Below the pieces are notes generated by a model, which worked only from the letters and a program-made list of their open reading frames with translations, was not told where the DNA came from and ran no database searches. Of a DNA stretch of 64,000 nucleotides, positions 15,789-28,277 are shown piece by piece. This DNA is from Datnioides undecimradiatus (lineage: Eukaryota; Chordata; Actinopteri; Lobotiformes; Datnioididae). How positions within the stretch are numbered: the stretch's first letter is position 1; each line of letters begins with the position of its first letter. The stretch spans positions 16,558,886-16,622,885 of the forward strand of contig WARS01000016.1 in assembly GCA_008933995.1 (NCBI GenBank). Reading direction: 5' to 3'. A program made the translations under genes and the position numbers.

Positions 15789-18647
15789 TACTGTGAGATG
15801 GGTTGGGGATGGGTGGAGACATGCCTGGATGGCGGCTGAGGATTAGAGGGACAGCAGGCAGCGTGCCATATGGTCCAGTCTAATCTGGGCTTGTGACATC
15901 ATGGCTGATGAGCGGGGAGGCCCACCATCCGTTTCCGAGCTCTCATTTCATTATGGGGTTTGTTGGTGTCAGCTGTAAATAACAACAGTAGACCCAGACG
16001 TGCCAGATAAACAAGATGTGCATTCAACCGACTCTTCACTCCCCGCTCTTTTGTTTCCGTTTCCTGCTCTTCCTCTTTTTCTTCATCACTCCTCTGTTCT
16101 TCTTCCTCTCCTCCCTCTCACAACAATGGTTTGAGTCCATAAACATGTCTCTAACTAACAGGATTGCTTCAGTGTCTCTGTGACATGGCTAATATATTTA
16201 GGAAGCAGTCAGGCAATTTGTAAGCCAGCCACAATCCTGCTTGCAGAGTCTGGATGTCAGCTGGTCAGCTATTAAGAATCCTTTGTCTTGACTGTGACTG
16301 TGTCTAATGCAGGTTTTTCACAAAGTGTGTCATCTGTGCGGTGATGTCATCAGGTCGCAAGTGCAACAGGTCACTTTGAATTTATAGATTTTTTTGGTTC
16401 TCTGGTTAAGAAGCAGTTGATTCATTTGTAAAAACGGTGCAATCTGTGTCATCCGCCTGTTCCATTATTGCCCACCTATGATTAATAAAATGAATTAAAG
16501 TAATAAAATAACGACAGCAAAAAAAAAGAACACATCCTGCTGTAGTAACAGTTAGTTGATTAGTTGATCAATAGACAACACACAGACATTTTGAAAGTAT
16601 ATTTTAAGCAAAAATATCCAAAATGCACAGATTTAAGCTTCTGAAATGTGAATATTTTCTCTTTTTTAGTCTATAAGTAGAACTATTCTACATAGCTTTG
16701 GTTTTAATACAACATATTAAGACCACAGGCTCGGGGAACGTTCAAAATAAAATAAAAATGTCCTCAGCATTAGAGTACAACTACGCAACTATGATGTGAT
16801 GCAACAACTGAATGGTTTCATGTAAAAACAAGTGAACTCATTAGTTTTTGTGTGGTTTGGTATCTGTTTTGCCCACTTCCAAGTAAAAAGTTTCAAAATC
16901 TCTTGTGTTTCCTAGAGATACCGTAAAAACTTTGTCAAAGAGTCACAGAAAAGAAGGCCAGGTCTTATAGCTGCATTGCTTTCAGTTTTATTCAATCTCC
17001 TGCCAGTGGAAAAATCATTTTTCTGCCTCATCTTTGATTGATTTTTCTCACTGTTCACTGTTGAACACTGTACTGCGTACTGCAAAGTCTAAACATTTCC
17101 TGCGATTGAACCACAGTACAACTTTCTTTAATGTTGGTATTGAGTCATACCGCCTACATTTGCCTTGTTTGCAAAAAAGGAAAGGAATACACCACTAAAA
17201 CAAAATACCACAATAAAAATGTCCATGTAGTTGTGGGTGTTAAACTGTTTATGTGTTTAAGAGTTGTATTTTTGCATGTTTGTTGTTTACATTCATTTCT
17301 GACAAAGTAGTTTATTCTGAAGCCATCTTAATGCATCTGTTTGTGCTGCATGCTGCTCCTGTTGCAAGACTCTTTATGTACACTAGACAATAACTGTTGG
17401 CCAGACTGCATCAGTATGGTATGTGAGTGCGTCAAGTCACTTCCTGTTCAGAATGTCCCTTTTTCCATGTGACTTATAAAAAGCACCAAAACACAATAGG
17501 CCACATTCACTGGGACATTTACCTTCCCCCAACACCACCCCTGCCCCCTCAGCTGCACAGGTGCTTCCTGGTTTGCTGACAGAGTCTGCAGATGATGATG
17601 CTGTTTCCTAAGAAGGCCCACATTACTCATCTCACCTCAGCTGACCACTAAGTACAGCAGGTTGGAACTCTACTTGGGTAACGAAAATGACTCAAACACA
17701 GTTTCTGTGAGTAACTTTGGTTTGCAGGATGTTTAGTGTGATGGCAGAAGTCATTTCTAGTATTGCCCATGCACCAAATTAAAACCCCCTCCTATATGAA
17801 AAGAAGTATGGCCAATACTGATAAAAAAAAGTATGGTAAGCCAAAGGAAATTGTTTTTAGGTTTCTTTGTAATAATTTGTTGTATTTCAATATGCATAGT
17901 TCATTTTACCTGTGAATTTAAACACTTTGGCATTTGAACGTATATTTGCATCATTATTTTATATAATGTGCTTTGTGTTTTACTTTATGGCATGCTATTA
18001 TTTCACAGTTTTACTTACTTTAATGAAATAAGATGATATAAGATCAGAAACTGTGGATTTTAAGCCAATCTTGTGAGTTGGAGCAGCAGAGGAATACTCT
18101 GAATTGACTGTGAGGCTTATTAATAATGTTTTAACTAAACTGTGATGATCTCAAATGACATTTTGTTTTGATGGTCAACATCATCTATGTGAGTCGAGCT
18201 GACCTCAGCACCTTGTCAATCTTAATCATACTCAAGTGATAGCTTAAGCCTTCATGGCTGGAAACCACCCAAATGAGCAAAAAACCCCAGCTGGCACCTG
18301 TGAAAGTAGCGGTCACAGAAGTACACTATTAAAGCAAACAAACAAGCAGAGTGTTGTGAGCAAAGAAACATTATTCACCATGATGGATTTCTCAATAAAG
18401 TCAATCAAAAAGTATTTTAGGGATTGCTGATGGCATGTAGTCACATGCCAGTTCTGGTTGATGCGGTCTATGATCAGAGGCAGCAACGACAAGCGTCAGC
18501 ACTGTGAGTAACCACACACTCAAATCAGATCATGTCCAATGCACCAGTCAACCAGTGGCTGCCAAATTCAATACGAAACAGGAATGTTTGGTATTCCTGA
18601 GTTCAAGTCATGATATGATGGCCCAGATGACACATACTGAACACACA

Positions 18648-18838
18648 CTGAGACACACACACACATACACTGAGACACACAAACGCAAATGGTTCAAAGC
18701 CTTGACTCATCCCCCCTCCGTTTCCACCCACTGCTCACCGTCATGTCATGACTCTTCGAGGAACTCTTAGGCAAGACAGTAAGGGAGGCAAAGAGAGAGA
18801 GGGAGAGAGAGGGAGACTGTGTGTGTGTGTGTGTGTGA
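18648..18838. repeat. Microsatellite cluster (CA)n, (GA)n, (GT)n
   Basis: CA-rich interrupted repeat at 18648-18680, GA-rich at 18791-18815 and pure (GT)n at 18819-18838. Confidence 0.9.
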
Positions 18839-21800
18839 GCATTTGGCGGATTAAACACAAGGTAATTTACTCTTTCTCTGCCTGTAGTTGTTGTTCCAAA
18901 GTAAAGTCACACTGGGGCTGTGGGTGAAACTTCCATTGCATAAAAATAGTTGAGGCCTCAGGTGGTGATAAATTTGGCTTGTCCTGTTTATGCAGCAGAG
19001 GTAAGAGTGCTTTGGGAATTCACTGTGGAGCCTGAGATGCTGTCATGCTGCTCTGTGACGTGTAAACTATAAAAAACAACAAACACATCTGATTATTGTT
19101 ATTATTTTATTTTTATGCATGTTGTCGCTCAGCATCCAGATGTTGCACAAAGCAGAGGGCATTTCCGGTTGATGAGACGCTGCAACTCTAAGGAAAGCTG
19201 AATTACACTCTATACCGCTCTGTGCCATGAATCACAGCATGACCTGGTTATCGAAGAGGAGTTTTATAGAGGAGCCCGCATTCATCACATCTCTTAAAAT
19301 AACACAAAATGTGCCTGCAAATCTGTGAAAGCTTCCATGACAGGTGACAGTTCAGAAGAGCTGACTGCATTCTCTTCACCTGCTTCGCATTCACACGTAC
19401 ATGCATCCATATCCAGAAGCTACTCAGTGTACTGTCTCCTGTCAGAGCTGCTCATAAACCCAGATCATCACTGCATTAAGTTCTCCGTGGCTTTCAGTCC
19501 TGTCCCTTACCCAGAGAGGAGTAACTTATTTACAGAAGAGATCTAACAGAAATGTAGTGAAGGAGTAATACATCACAGCACAAAAAACTGTAGTCGTCTG
19601 CTATATCGACTTGTCAACAAGGCTTTTTTTGGCCTTTGCACCTGAAATGTGTTGCAATACTGACACCCTGTTTGCAGCACTGAGCTCTGCTCCCATTGAC
19701 AGCAAGGTTTTAGAGAGTGAAGTGTCTTCAAATGCTAATTGACAGGTAGTTTTTTAGCTTTCAGGAGGGATAAAGGATATGATATATTCTCTATACATGT
19801 ATTTTTATTGTCACTGAACCAAATGAAAGCTCCAAAATGGACTCGTCCATGAGCCACATTGTTCCCGCATTCCTTATTGCTACGAGCATGGGCACTGTGG
19901 TTTATTTTAAATCAGCCCTATTCCTGATGCAATGAATATTCACTAGAGGGTTAAATTTGTATTACTCCGAAACTGAAAATAGTTCCCAACAAATTATTCT
20001 ATTTTCTCCTACTTGAGTACCATTTGCTAAATATTACTGTGATCTTTCAGGAATCTAATTAGCTTTTTAAAAACTGAAACACATTTTTGTGACCTGTTTT
20101 CACAGATATCCTAGGTTTAGTAGAAAGAAATGAGCTGCGACTGAAAGAAGAATTGTCATTGGTTTCAATCAAACTCCTTCAGATACCGTTCTCTATATAA
20201 TTGGCCTTTTCATGTTATGGGAAGGCTACAGATGTAATCTTGTGTTAAATTGGTTGAATGGTCCTCTTCCTGTCTCAGCAGGACATGTATTAGTATGAAG
20301 ATGCTCATAGTGTTTGGATATAGTTACCCTTGTGTCTGCCCGCTCTGCATTATTCTAACACATCCTTGGCATCACAGTATATATAACAATGCCTCTACAA
20401 AGCTGTGCCTTCCTCTTCAGCTTCGCTCTCTAACTCATGTATAAATATACATATATGTCACTATATTGTTATCCGTCTTCACTTCCGCCGAGCACAGCGG
20501 GTCACAGAGGAGAGTGAGGAAGGAAGCCAGAAGATATAAACGAGAAATAAACAAAGGGCCAGCACTGAAAATGTAGCTAGTGTTTGCCTCTCACAGTGTG
20601 TTAATGCTGCACTGAGGAGGCAATAAATATCACTTCAAGCCTTTGGTAGTGACTCAGCCTATGGATCATCAACTTTAGAGCCCTGCAGAATAAATCCTGG
20701 CATGCACTTACTATGGTTGTGTACATCAATCTGCATAGAGAACAAAATGATCTGGGCTGTATGAATGCAGGGGGAATGATCACTGTGGAGATGTCGTGCC
20801 ACACGTTGCAGTTCACCTTTTGAATGTGCGTAAAATGATTATACTTGTATTAGATACAGGAAACAATGTCAAAAACAAAAAGGTGGAACAGTTGCTTTTG
20901 CAAAAGTCCCTGGACTTTCACTGAGCCACAAAGTAGGAGAACTTGTTTTCAAAAACCCTCGTAAAGTGCTCGTAAAGAAGAGTGCCAGCTTGTGTTTGGG
21001 TGCATTATTTCCTTCTGCCATTCCTTTATTGGCAGCGTAGACATTGTCACCTGCCAAAATCACAGGAGAAACCTAATTGATACACAGGCAAAACAGCCGG
21101 CAGCTTCGACTGAGCATTTCCTGATGGCTGGCAAACGGCCTCTGTTGTTAAAGGAAGTACGTTCTCTCTCAAGTTAAAAACATTCCTGTCGACAAGTGGA
21201 TGTTTGTATCTGCAGCTGTGTGTGTTTCAAAGGTGAAAGTGTGTAAGCAGCATGGGCCTTCGATTGTAGCACCAAATATATTAAAACTACAGAGTAAGGA
21301 AGGAAACATTGTTTGTATTTTACTCTGAAAACAGTGTAGTTTTCTATGAATGAAACTCTGAGGAGACAGTATTTCACACTGATGACCAATCAGCAAACCA
21401 TCAGAGGCAAAGTGAAATTCATCATAGAGGTCAATTTATTTGACTCAGCCACACTATGCAAATGTTACCGCACCACCTTACATAATCCTTGACAGTACTT
21501 ATTGTTTGTAAACAAATTGCTTTGGCTAGCTTTTAGCATTTCGCTCTCACCCCACTTCTCTGTGTTGTCAGAAGGCCTTCCGGGAAATGTAGTAAATCTG
21601 AATGCATCTTAAACGCAGTTGTTGATAGAAGAAACACAAAACAAAAATCACATGCTCATGAAATAAATGACAGTAGTTGTCGAACATAAAAGAGTGAGAA
21701 TATACACAAGCAAAACAACCCTTAAACAGCTGCTACCAACTGTGCAATGAGGTTGTGTGTATCATCTCTGCATATCAAGCAATACTGCAGCCTCTGCTGC

Positions 21801-22279
21801 AAATGTTTTTCATCTATGTCTGTGACACCCTGGCACCTGCTCCCAATGATAACAGTGTGTGCTTGTGGGTATACTCTATATACAGTGTGTATACAAGTGT
21901 GTGTGACAGTAATGTGTATACTGACTTCCTATGACGTGGGCACTCCCCGGTCGCCACCCGCTCCCAGCGCTCCTATCTATTACATCTTTCCATCTCTGCC
22001 TCGGTCTTTCCATCCGCTGAGTGGGAGAGTGTCTGTGTCAGCGTGTGATCGCCTGTGTTTATGTGCAGGTGTGTGTATGTGTGCGAATGCGTGTGTGTGA
22101 TTAAAGCGGAGCAGTGCAATCTGTAAGGTCCCAGTGAGTTTAATTCCAGCTGAGTGGATTTGGCTTTGTGCCTCCCACACAGGTGATGAGAGGGGAGAGG
22201 ATGAGGGGAGGGGCAGGCTGGACAACAACGGGATGAGAGAGAGGGTGAGTGGGAGACAGACAGACAGACGGGCAGACGT

Positions 22280-22295
22280 GGGGGGGGGGGGGGGG
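22280..22295 (+). repeat. Poly(G) run of 16
   Basis: Sixteen uninterrupted G, preceded by a CAGA-rich tract. Capable of quadruplex formation and prone to sequencing error. Confidence 0.9.
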
Positions 22296-25085
22296 CTTGG
22301 GTGCAGGAGTGGCTCTTAACTTCCGGTCTTTAATAACACAGCCCCAAAAAAACCCTTATCTCAGTGCATCTGTGTGGGGGTGGATTTCTGACATGGCTTC
22401 CTATGAAGGTCACATATTTGTTTTCATGATGAGCCACAGTCCTATTGCCAACTCTATTGTGTTTAGATTGTGAAGTAAAACCCCATTGTTAGGTAAAACC
22501 ACAGCTGGTTGTAGTTTCCCAGAGGAATACAGTCCACATGTAGACACTCTTCGGTGTGTGTTTGTTTTATGATGTACAGGTTACTCCTCTCATCATTATA
22601 TCTTGTTCCTAGCTGTAAAATACTGCCACCACCCGTGTTGATACTATATCATTGTGTTTAATAGGTTTTAGGTGGTGAGCCACATTATTGTCTGAAATAC
22701 AAACAAATCAGTCTTGTTTACTGTAAACTATCAAGGCATTTATTGTGCTGTGCTTGCTGAGTCAAGTGAGTTCATTCGTTGTGAGATACGACATGCTTTT
22801 GTGAATTTTTAAGGTGACTGCGTGCCAGTTGATTTAGAATTGAAAAATGCTTTATGGCTGTTTATTAAGTCATGGCTGATAACTTGTCCTCAAATTGAGG
22901 TTAGCGTTGAGCTGAACACTAAATGTTTATAAAAGGAAAAGATAATTGCTGGTGTGGAGCTTGAAAGAAGCAAGTTTACCAGACATCTGCTTGGAATCTC
23001 TCCTTGAGCCTAGCCACTCCAGGCTCAGGTCACACCCAAGTTGCACTGTGGGCAATGTAGGTGCCTGGCTTTGACTGGGAAAAATATACGCAATTAAGAA
23101 TATGGTATCTCCATTTCTGATGCACAATTTGTTAATTTTTTTAAACCGTCAATGATGTGTGCAACGATGAATGGGTGGACAGTGCATTCGTTAAAAATGT
23201 AATCTAAGGGTTGTTACATTTCCTCGTATCTGTTGCTGCAAATGAATTTGTACAGTTATGTAATTTCTAAATATCTAGGGCACAGGGTTGGTCCTTTTTA
23301 ACACTCATGTATTAGGCTTTTAAACTTATCTGTAACTGCTCTAATAATATCTTTTAAGCGACGTCATGTTTACACTTTGCCAGAGAAAAGACACAAACCA
23401 TCAAGCAACTGAACAGAAAGAATGAAGTAAGGTATTTTCCCTAAATCTGTTTTTCAGCCAATTTGGGGAGGATTCTCCCTTTGAGTAGAAAGTTAAGGTC
23501 TGCAAAGGCTGCCATTTTTTGGCAAAACAAAGCAAGACCTACACCGCACAAACAAACACTACATGATGAAATGCAGAGCAGTGAGTTGGCGTTGGGTTTA
23601 TCAGCCATGCAGAAGATCACCTGGGTTTTGACATTTCCTCTTTCTCTACCATCCTTTAACAGTCTCTCATAGGAGCTGAAGTAGGGGCTGGGTCGATGAC
23701 TCATACGTTGTCTGTCTCCATCCAACTTCCCCCAATCAGTGATAGAGGGAGGGAGGATGTAGGAGGTTTGACTCTGAATTTCTTGGGGGGGGTTTGTGTT
23801 CATAGTGCCTGTAACTCCCCTGGCTGCCACCTCAACCAACTGACTCAGGGAAGAGTTTGATTGTTTGAGAGGAAATGAAGGTTACGCATACCACATTGCT
23901 AGAGGCATTCTTCCTCCCTTCCCTCTTTCTCCCCCCTTCTCCCTCTTGCCTGTTCCTTCCCAGAGAGCTATCAGATAGAAGAAGTGAGACTAATTTTGTC
24001 TGGATAACCCACTGCCTTGATTACGAGAAGCCTTGCTTCTTGATAAGGCTGGTCTGTGGGTGGTGTACGTGGGGTTGAAGTGGTGCAGGAAGGGGGCGGA
24101 AGAGGAAAGACTCATAACAGACAATGCATGACACTGGAAGCATCCAGTGTTCTGACTAAATTTACTGAAAAAACTGTTTCATTTTAAAATTCAGTGTCAA
24201 ATTTCACATCCTAATGGCCACCTGATACACGTGATATACTGTATATGTACATAATCAAGCTGTGGGCAGTGGGCCACACACATATTTAACGAGAGTTACA
24301 CCAGAGTCAACCTATTTTGATGTCAGCTAATGGTAAATGACACCACTGATGTTCATTCACTACAATTATTTTGTGTCATTCACTAGGACACAGGGATGAG
24401 CTCTCTTTAAAGGAATCAGAAGAGTGTTGGAGAATACACAAGCTGGCCAGTCACAATTCATGCAATCTCTATGTTGTTCTTGTACATTTAGTAGCCTATA
24501 CACCATAGGTGCAGTGGCTACTGCATAGGCTCTATAGCTACACTGTGTCTCACAACTAGAAATCCTGGTCTAAGAGGAAATATAACATGATGAGTGTACA
24601 ATACACAATGTTAAAAAATGGTAATGGCCGAATCAAATGGGTGTCTTAATTTCCTGTTTGGATTTCGCAAAGGGACGCATTGACCTTTGATGCATATTAC
24701 TCCAGGATCAGAGCCAACATGGCTTCATCTGAAATGATACACAATCCAGTAATGCTCATGAATAACTGAGTCACATCTGATGGAGTGGGCTCTGTGAGTA
24801 GTGGCCAATGTCCAAAGTACATCAGAGTTGATCTCTAGCAGCGTTGATGTTAAGCCAATTGTGTGTGTCCCAACAAATTCTATGAGTGTTTGCCTCACGT
24901 GATGAAACTGTGGTGAGGGGTTTGTACCTGCTAGTGTTGGGAGTGTCTTGAAATATCAAGTGGGAGGAAAGTTTTTTTGTGTTCCAGGACATTCTTGAAA
25001 GTGAGTTTTGAAACCAACAGATCTTGGTTTGTGGTGAAAGAAAATGTTGAGTCATATGTATTGACCAACATGCCTCTGCACCACC

Positions 25086-25103
25086 ATGATGATGATGATG
25101 ATG
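25086..25103. repeat. (ATG)6 microsatellite
   Basis: Six pure trinucleotide units. Read on the other strand they give a poly-His-like open frame, which is not a gene. Confidence 0.95.
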
Positions 25104-26424
25104 AAACTTTGAAGCTTCATGATACAAATAAGCTTCAAAATTACTGACTAACTGCAACTTACACTCAAGCAGCCCCCAACAATGCCTCAGTAACTTGTTA
25201 AACTAGGTGAGACGGAGTCAGGAGAACATGGAGCTGTGTGTGTGTGTAATTGTGTGTGTGTATGTGTTTGGGCTGGGGTGGGTGTTTTGGGATGAGTTTG
25301 AACGCAGAAGCAGACTGACATTAAGCTGCTGTGCCGTCATCAGAGAGAAAACAACATTAATCCTCCAGAATCCTGCAGGGGCAGAAGAGGGCAGACATTT
25401 GGGTCAGAGATGCTGGAGTTGAAGGAGCAGGGGCTCAGTGTGCTTGTGTGTGTTTGTGTGTGTGCACTTGTGTAGCCTATCAACAGCTTGATGACAGATG
25501 TTTGTCATTCTGTCTGTGCAACTCGTCATATGGCCGCAATGGCCTTTTTGACCAATAATCAGAGACTATGTACATGTGCATTACTTTGTAGTTTTCAGTA
25601 TAATGACAATACTACATAAAAGTTATTTTTATTATTAATTATACAAGAAAATAATGTAACAAAGCATATTAGCTCAGGCAGAGCTCAGGCTTGCATTAGT
25701 TTATTGGCATCAGCTGCTTCATTCATGTCCCTGGCTCATTCATCAACTACCTGGCTACCAGCTGAATAATAATAATCATATGTATGCAGGTGTGCACCAT
25801 GGACACGTTTTGCTATTAGTCTGCTAATGCTCAGATTCTTCAGGCAACTGACCCACCAAGACCGAGCAGTTGAAACAAATCAATAGGTCATTTATCCTCT
25901 TTGTCAGATGCAAGGTTACCTCCTTGGATTTAACTGTAACACTTTGGATGAATGTCAGTTGACCAGTTACTACAGATCTGAGTGTGTGTTACATAGTGAG
26001 GTTTGACGATGGTGTATGTTATGCAGACTGTTGACCCCTTCGAGGTAAATTGGCAATTTTGGGCTACAGAAATAAAATAAAGTTGACAAAGTGTAATATA
26101 AACAAAATGTCTGTGACTTTTGAATGTCTGTCATGAGCTAAGGTTGCCACCAAGCTCACACACATCACTCCGTTAATGAGAAGATTATTATGGGAAGGTG
26201 GAACAGAAACAAAAACAGTAGCAAAAGGAGAAGAAACACAAATAGTGTGAATGTCAGAATGAGGGAGCTTTTGTTTCTGCCATTACATTATGACAGTTAT
26301 TGAGATGGTGATCAAAACGCCCTGGATGAGTCAGCCTGGGGAAAAATATTTCTCATTCTTGAGTCACTGAGACACAAAAGATGAGCAGCAAAAGTCCATC
26401 ACAGGCTATGGATAGGACACACGG

Positions 26425-26446
26425 ACACACACACACACACACACAC
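26425..26446. repeat. (AC)n microsatellite
   Basis: A pure run of 22 bases. Confidence 0.95.
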
Positions 26447-28218
26447 GCGTATACAAAGCAGTAGAGAATCAGATCTTCAGGGAATACCCTCGCTCATTCA
26501 TTTCTGTTTCTTCCGGTCAACACAAAGACAGCTCCCTGTGGTATTACAACAGACATACACAACCAGAAACACAAAGACATGGAAGTAAAAGTCCATCTAT
26601 TTGCACAATGACACTATTAAACAGCACATCCCAATTCTATGCCCACAATTTTGTTTTGTTTTCAGTTCTGTAGAATTAAAAAATCTGAAGCTTTTACTGA
26701 ATCTGAAGCAAACTGGAAAATAGATGAAAAAAGGCAGAATATTACTTTCACAGTCATTTTGAAGCCTAAACTATCCATAATGAATAAGTTCTGTTGCACG
26801 GTCTTCCAAAACTCTTGCTTTTTATGATGCCATCACTACTTTGCTCTCCACCTACACAGCCCAGACAAGTGTAGTGGTCTACGCACAGGGTTTTCAGTTC
26901 TAATTCTGGCAAATGCATCAAACCACTGACCGAAGTAGAAAAAGATCTAGTTGTAACGAAAAAAGAAACTCCCAACATTTAATCCGAAATACCTATTGGA
27001 ACATGTGAAAGATGCTGATGACTAATGACGTGAGAGCATCTGAATACACATGCTCCCATTAATTATTCCTGGGTACCTGGCTTCCTTCTCCGACTGGCAT
27101 CCAGTTATGTTAGTTCGCCTTCTTGTCCCTCATCTCACATCCCACTGGCACACATTACAATGACATCACATGAGGGTCTAAATGAGATATGCGCTGACAC
27201 TCTCCTTCTGAGTCATACACTGTCAGCTGGATCAGAGAGGAGCATCTAAATGGCAACTGCAGCATCAACAGACTGGTCAGCTGCGATCCATGAATTGCTG
27301 GTAAAATTGTTGCTTGGGGAAATGTTTATCTTTCTTTCTTTATCACCATCTCCTGAAAGTCAAGCCACTGATACAGGATAATTGACATTTTTTACAATTC
27401 TTTCATTGATTGAAGTAGAGGCAGATACACTCAAAACCAGGTTATCTCTGTTCTTTGTTTGTCTGAGTTTAACCCACCATAAATGTAAAACCAGGAGCCT
27501 TGATACGAAAGGCTCCATGGTGTCTGTTCATTAAGGAAGCGATCAATGCTCTGGAAATGAGCCCCTCCACCTGAATTCAATCAGTGACAAGCTAAAGCCT
27601 GTTATCATGAAGTACCTATGGCACTGATGAAAGGGGACGAGGCAGGCAGACATCTCCTAGCTAAGAGGAGCCGGGTGGGGCTAGATGCTAGTGAGGCATT
27701 TCCCCTCTGAGTGGAATTCCTGGATCTGGGAGTAGGAAGTAAGGAGCTGCTCAACAGTATCCAATAATTCTGTGTGTTGTGTGAATTTAATGCCAGTGCT
27801 ACATAAAAATCATCCAATGTCAAATCAAAAATAGATATTTGCAGGAATATAAAAATGAATCTGTTAGTATTATAAAGTCAGTCATTTATTTTAGTTGCTG
27901 GCAGATTAATCACAGGTTCAGAGGGGACAACAAAGACAGCAAAACACGGCAGCATTTCAGTTTAGAATACAAATATAGAAACTTTATTTAATATAAACAC
28001 CCGAACAGCCGTCTCGTCTCATGGACATTTTCTCACGCACAGGTTTACCTCAGCTATTTTTTGAAGCTAATCCAGAAACACTATCAAGTTATCTTTAATC
28101 AGAGCACATCATGTTGAAGAACACATATAATTACTATTTTCTATTTATATTAGATAATGCTTTTAAAACACAGCCCTGGTCTCATGCAATAAAAGAAGAA
28201 TGATTCACTGTTATTCAG

Positions 28219-28247
28219 TTCACATCACATTCCCCATGTGATGTGAA
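28219..28247. repeat. 12-bp perfect inverted repeat, 5-base loop
   Basis: ttcacatcacat (28219-28230), loop tcccc, then the exact complement (28236-28247). It lies immediately before a (CAAA)n tract at 28252-28277. Confidence 0.85.
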
Positions 28248-28251
28248 GTGG

Positions 28252-28277
28252 CAAAACAAACAAACAAACAAACAAAA
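28252..28277. repeat. (CAAA)n microsatellite
   Basis: Tetranucleotide run of about 26 bases. Confidence 0.9.

Larger units (their letters stand above)
13311..20000. other. Intergenic desert, part 1 (upstream of dusp5)
   Basis: No coding exon recognised. It holds a diverged fold-back repeat copy (14640-15020), a 22-bp tandem duplication, several microsatellites (15567-15788, 18648-18838) and three AP-1 heptamers (17151, 17688, 18703). The remainder is unique-looking A/T-rich DNA. Confidence 0.65.

Noticed and set aside
23441-23839. Minus-strand 132-codon open frame
   Set aside because: No homology that I recognise, no splice context, and composition like the surrounding noncoding DNA.
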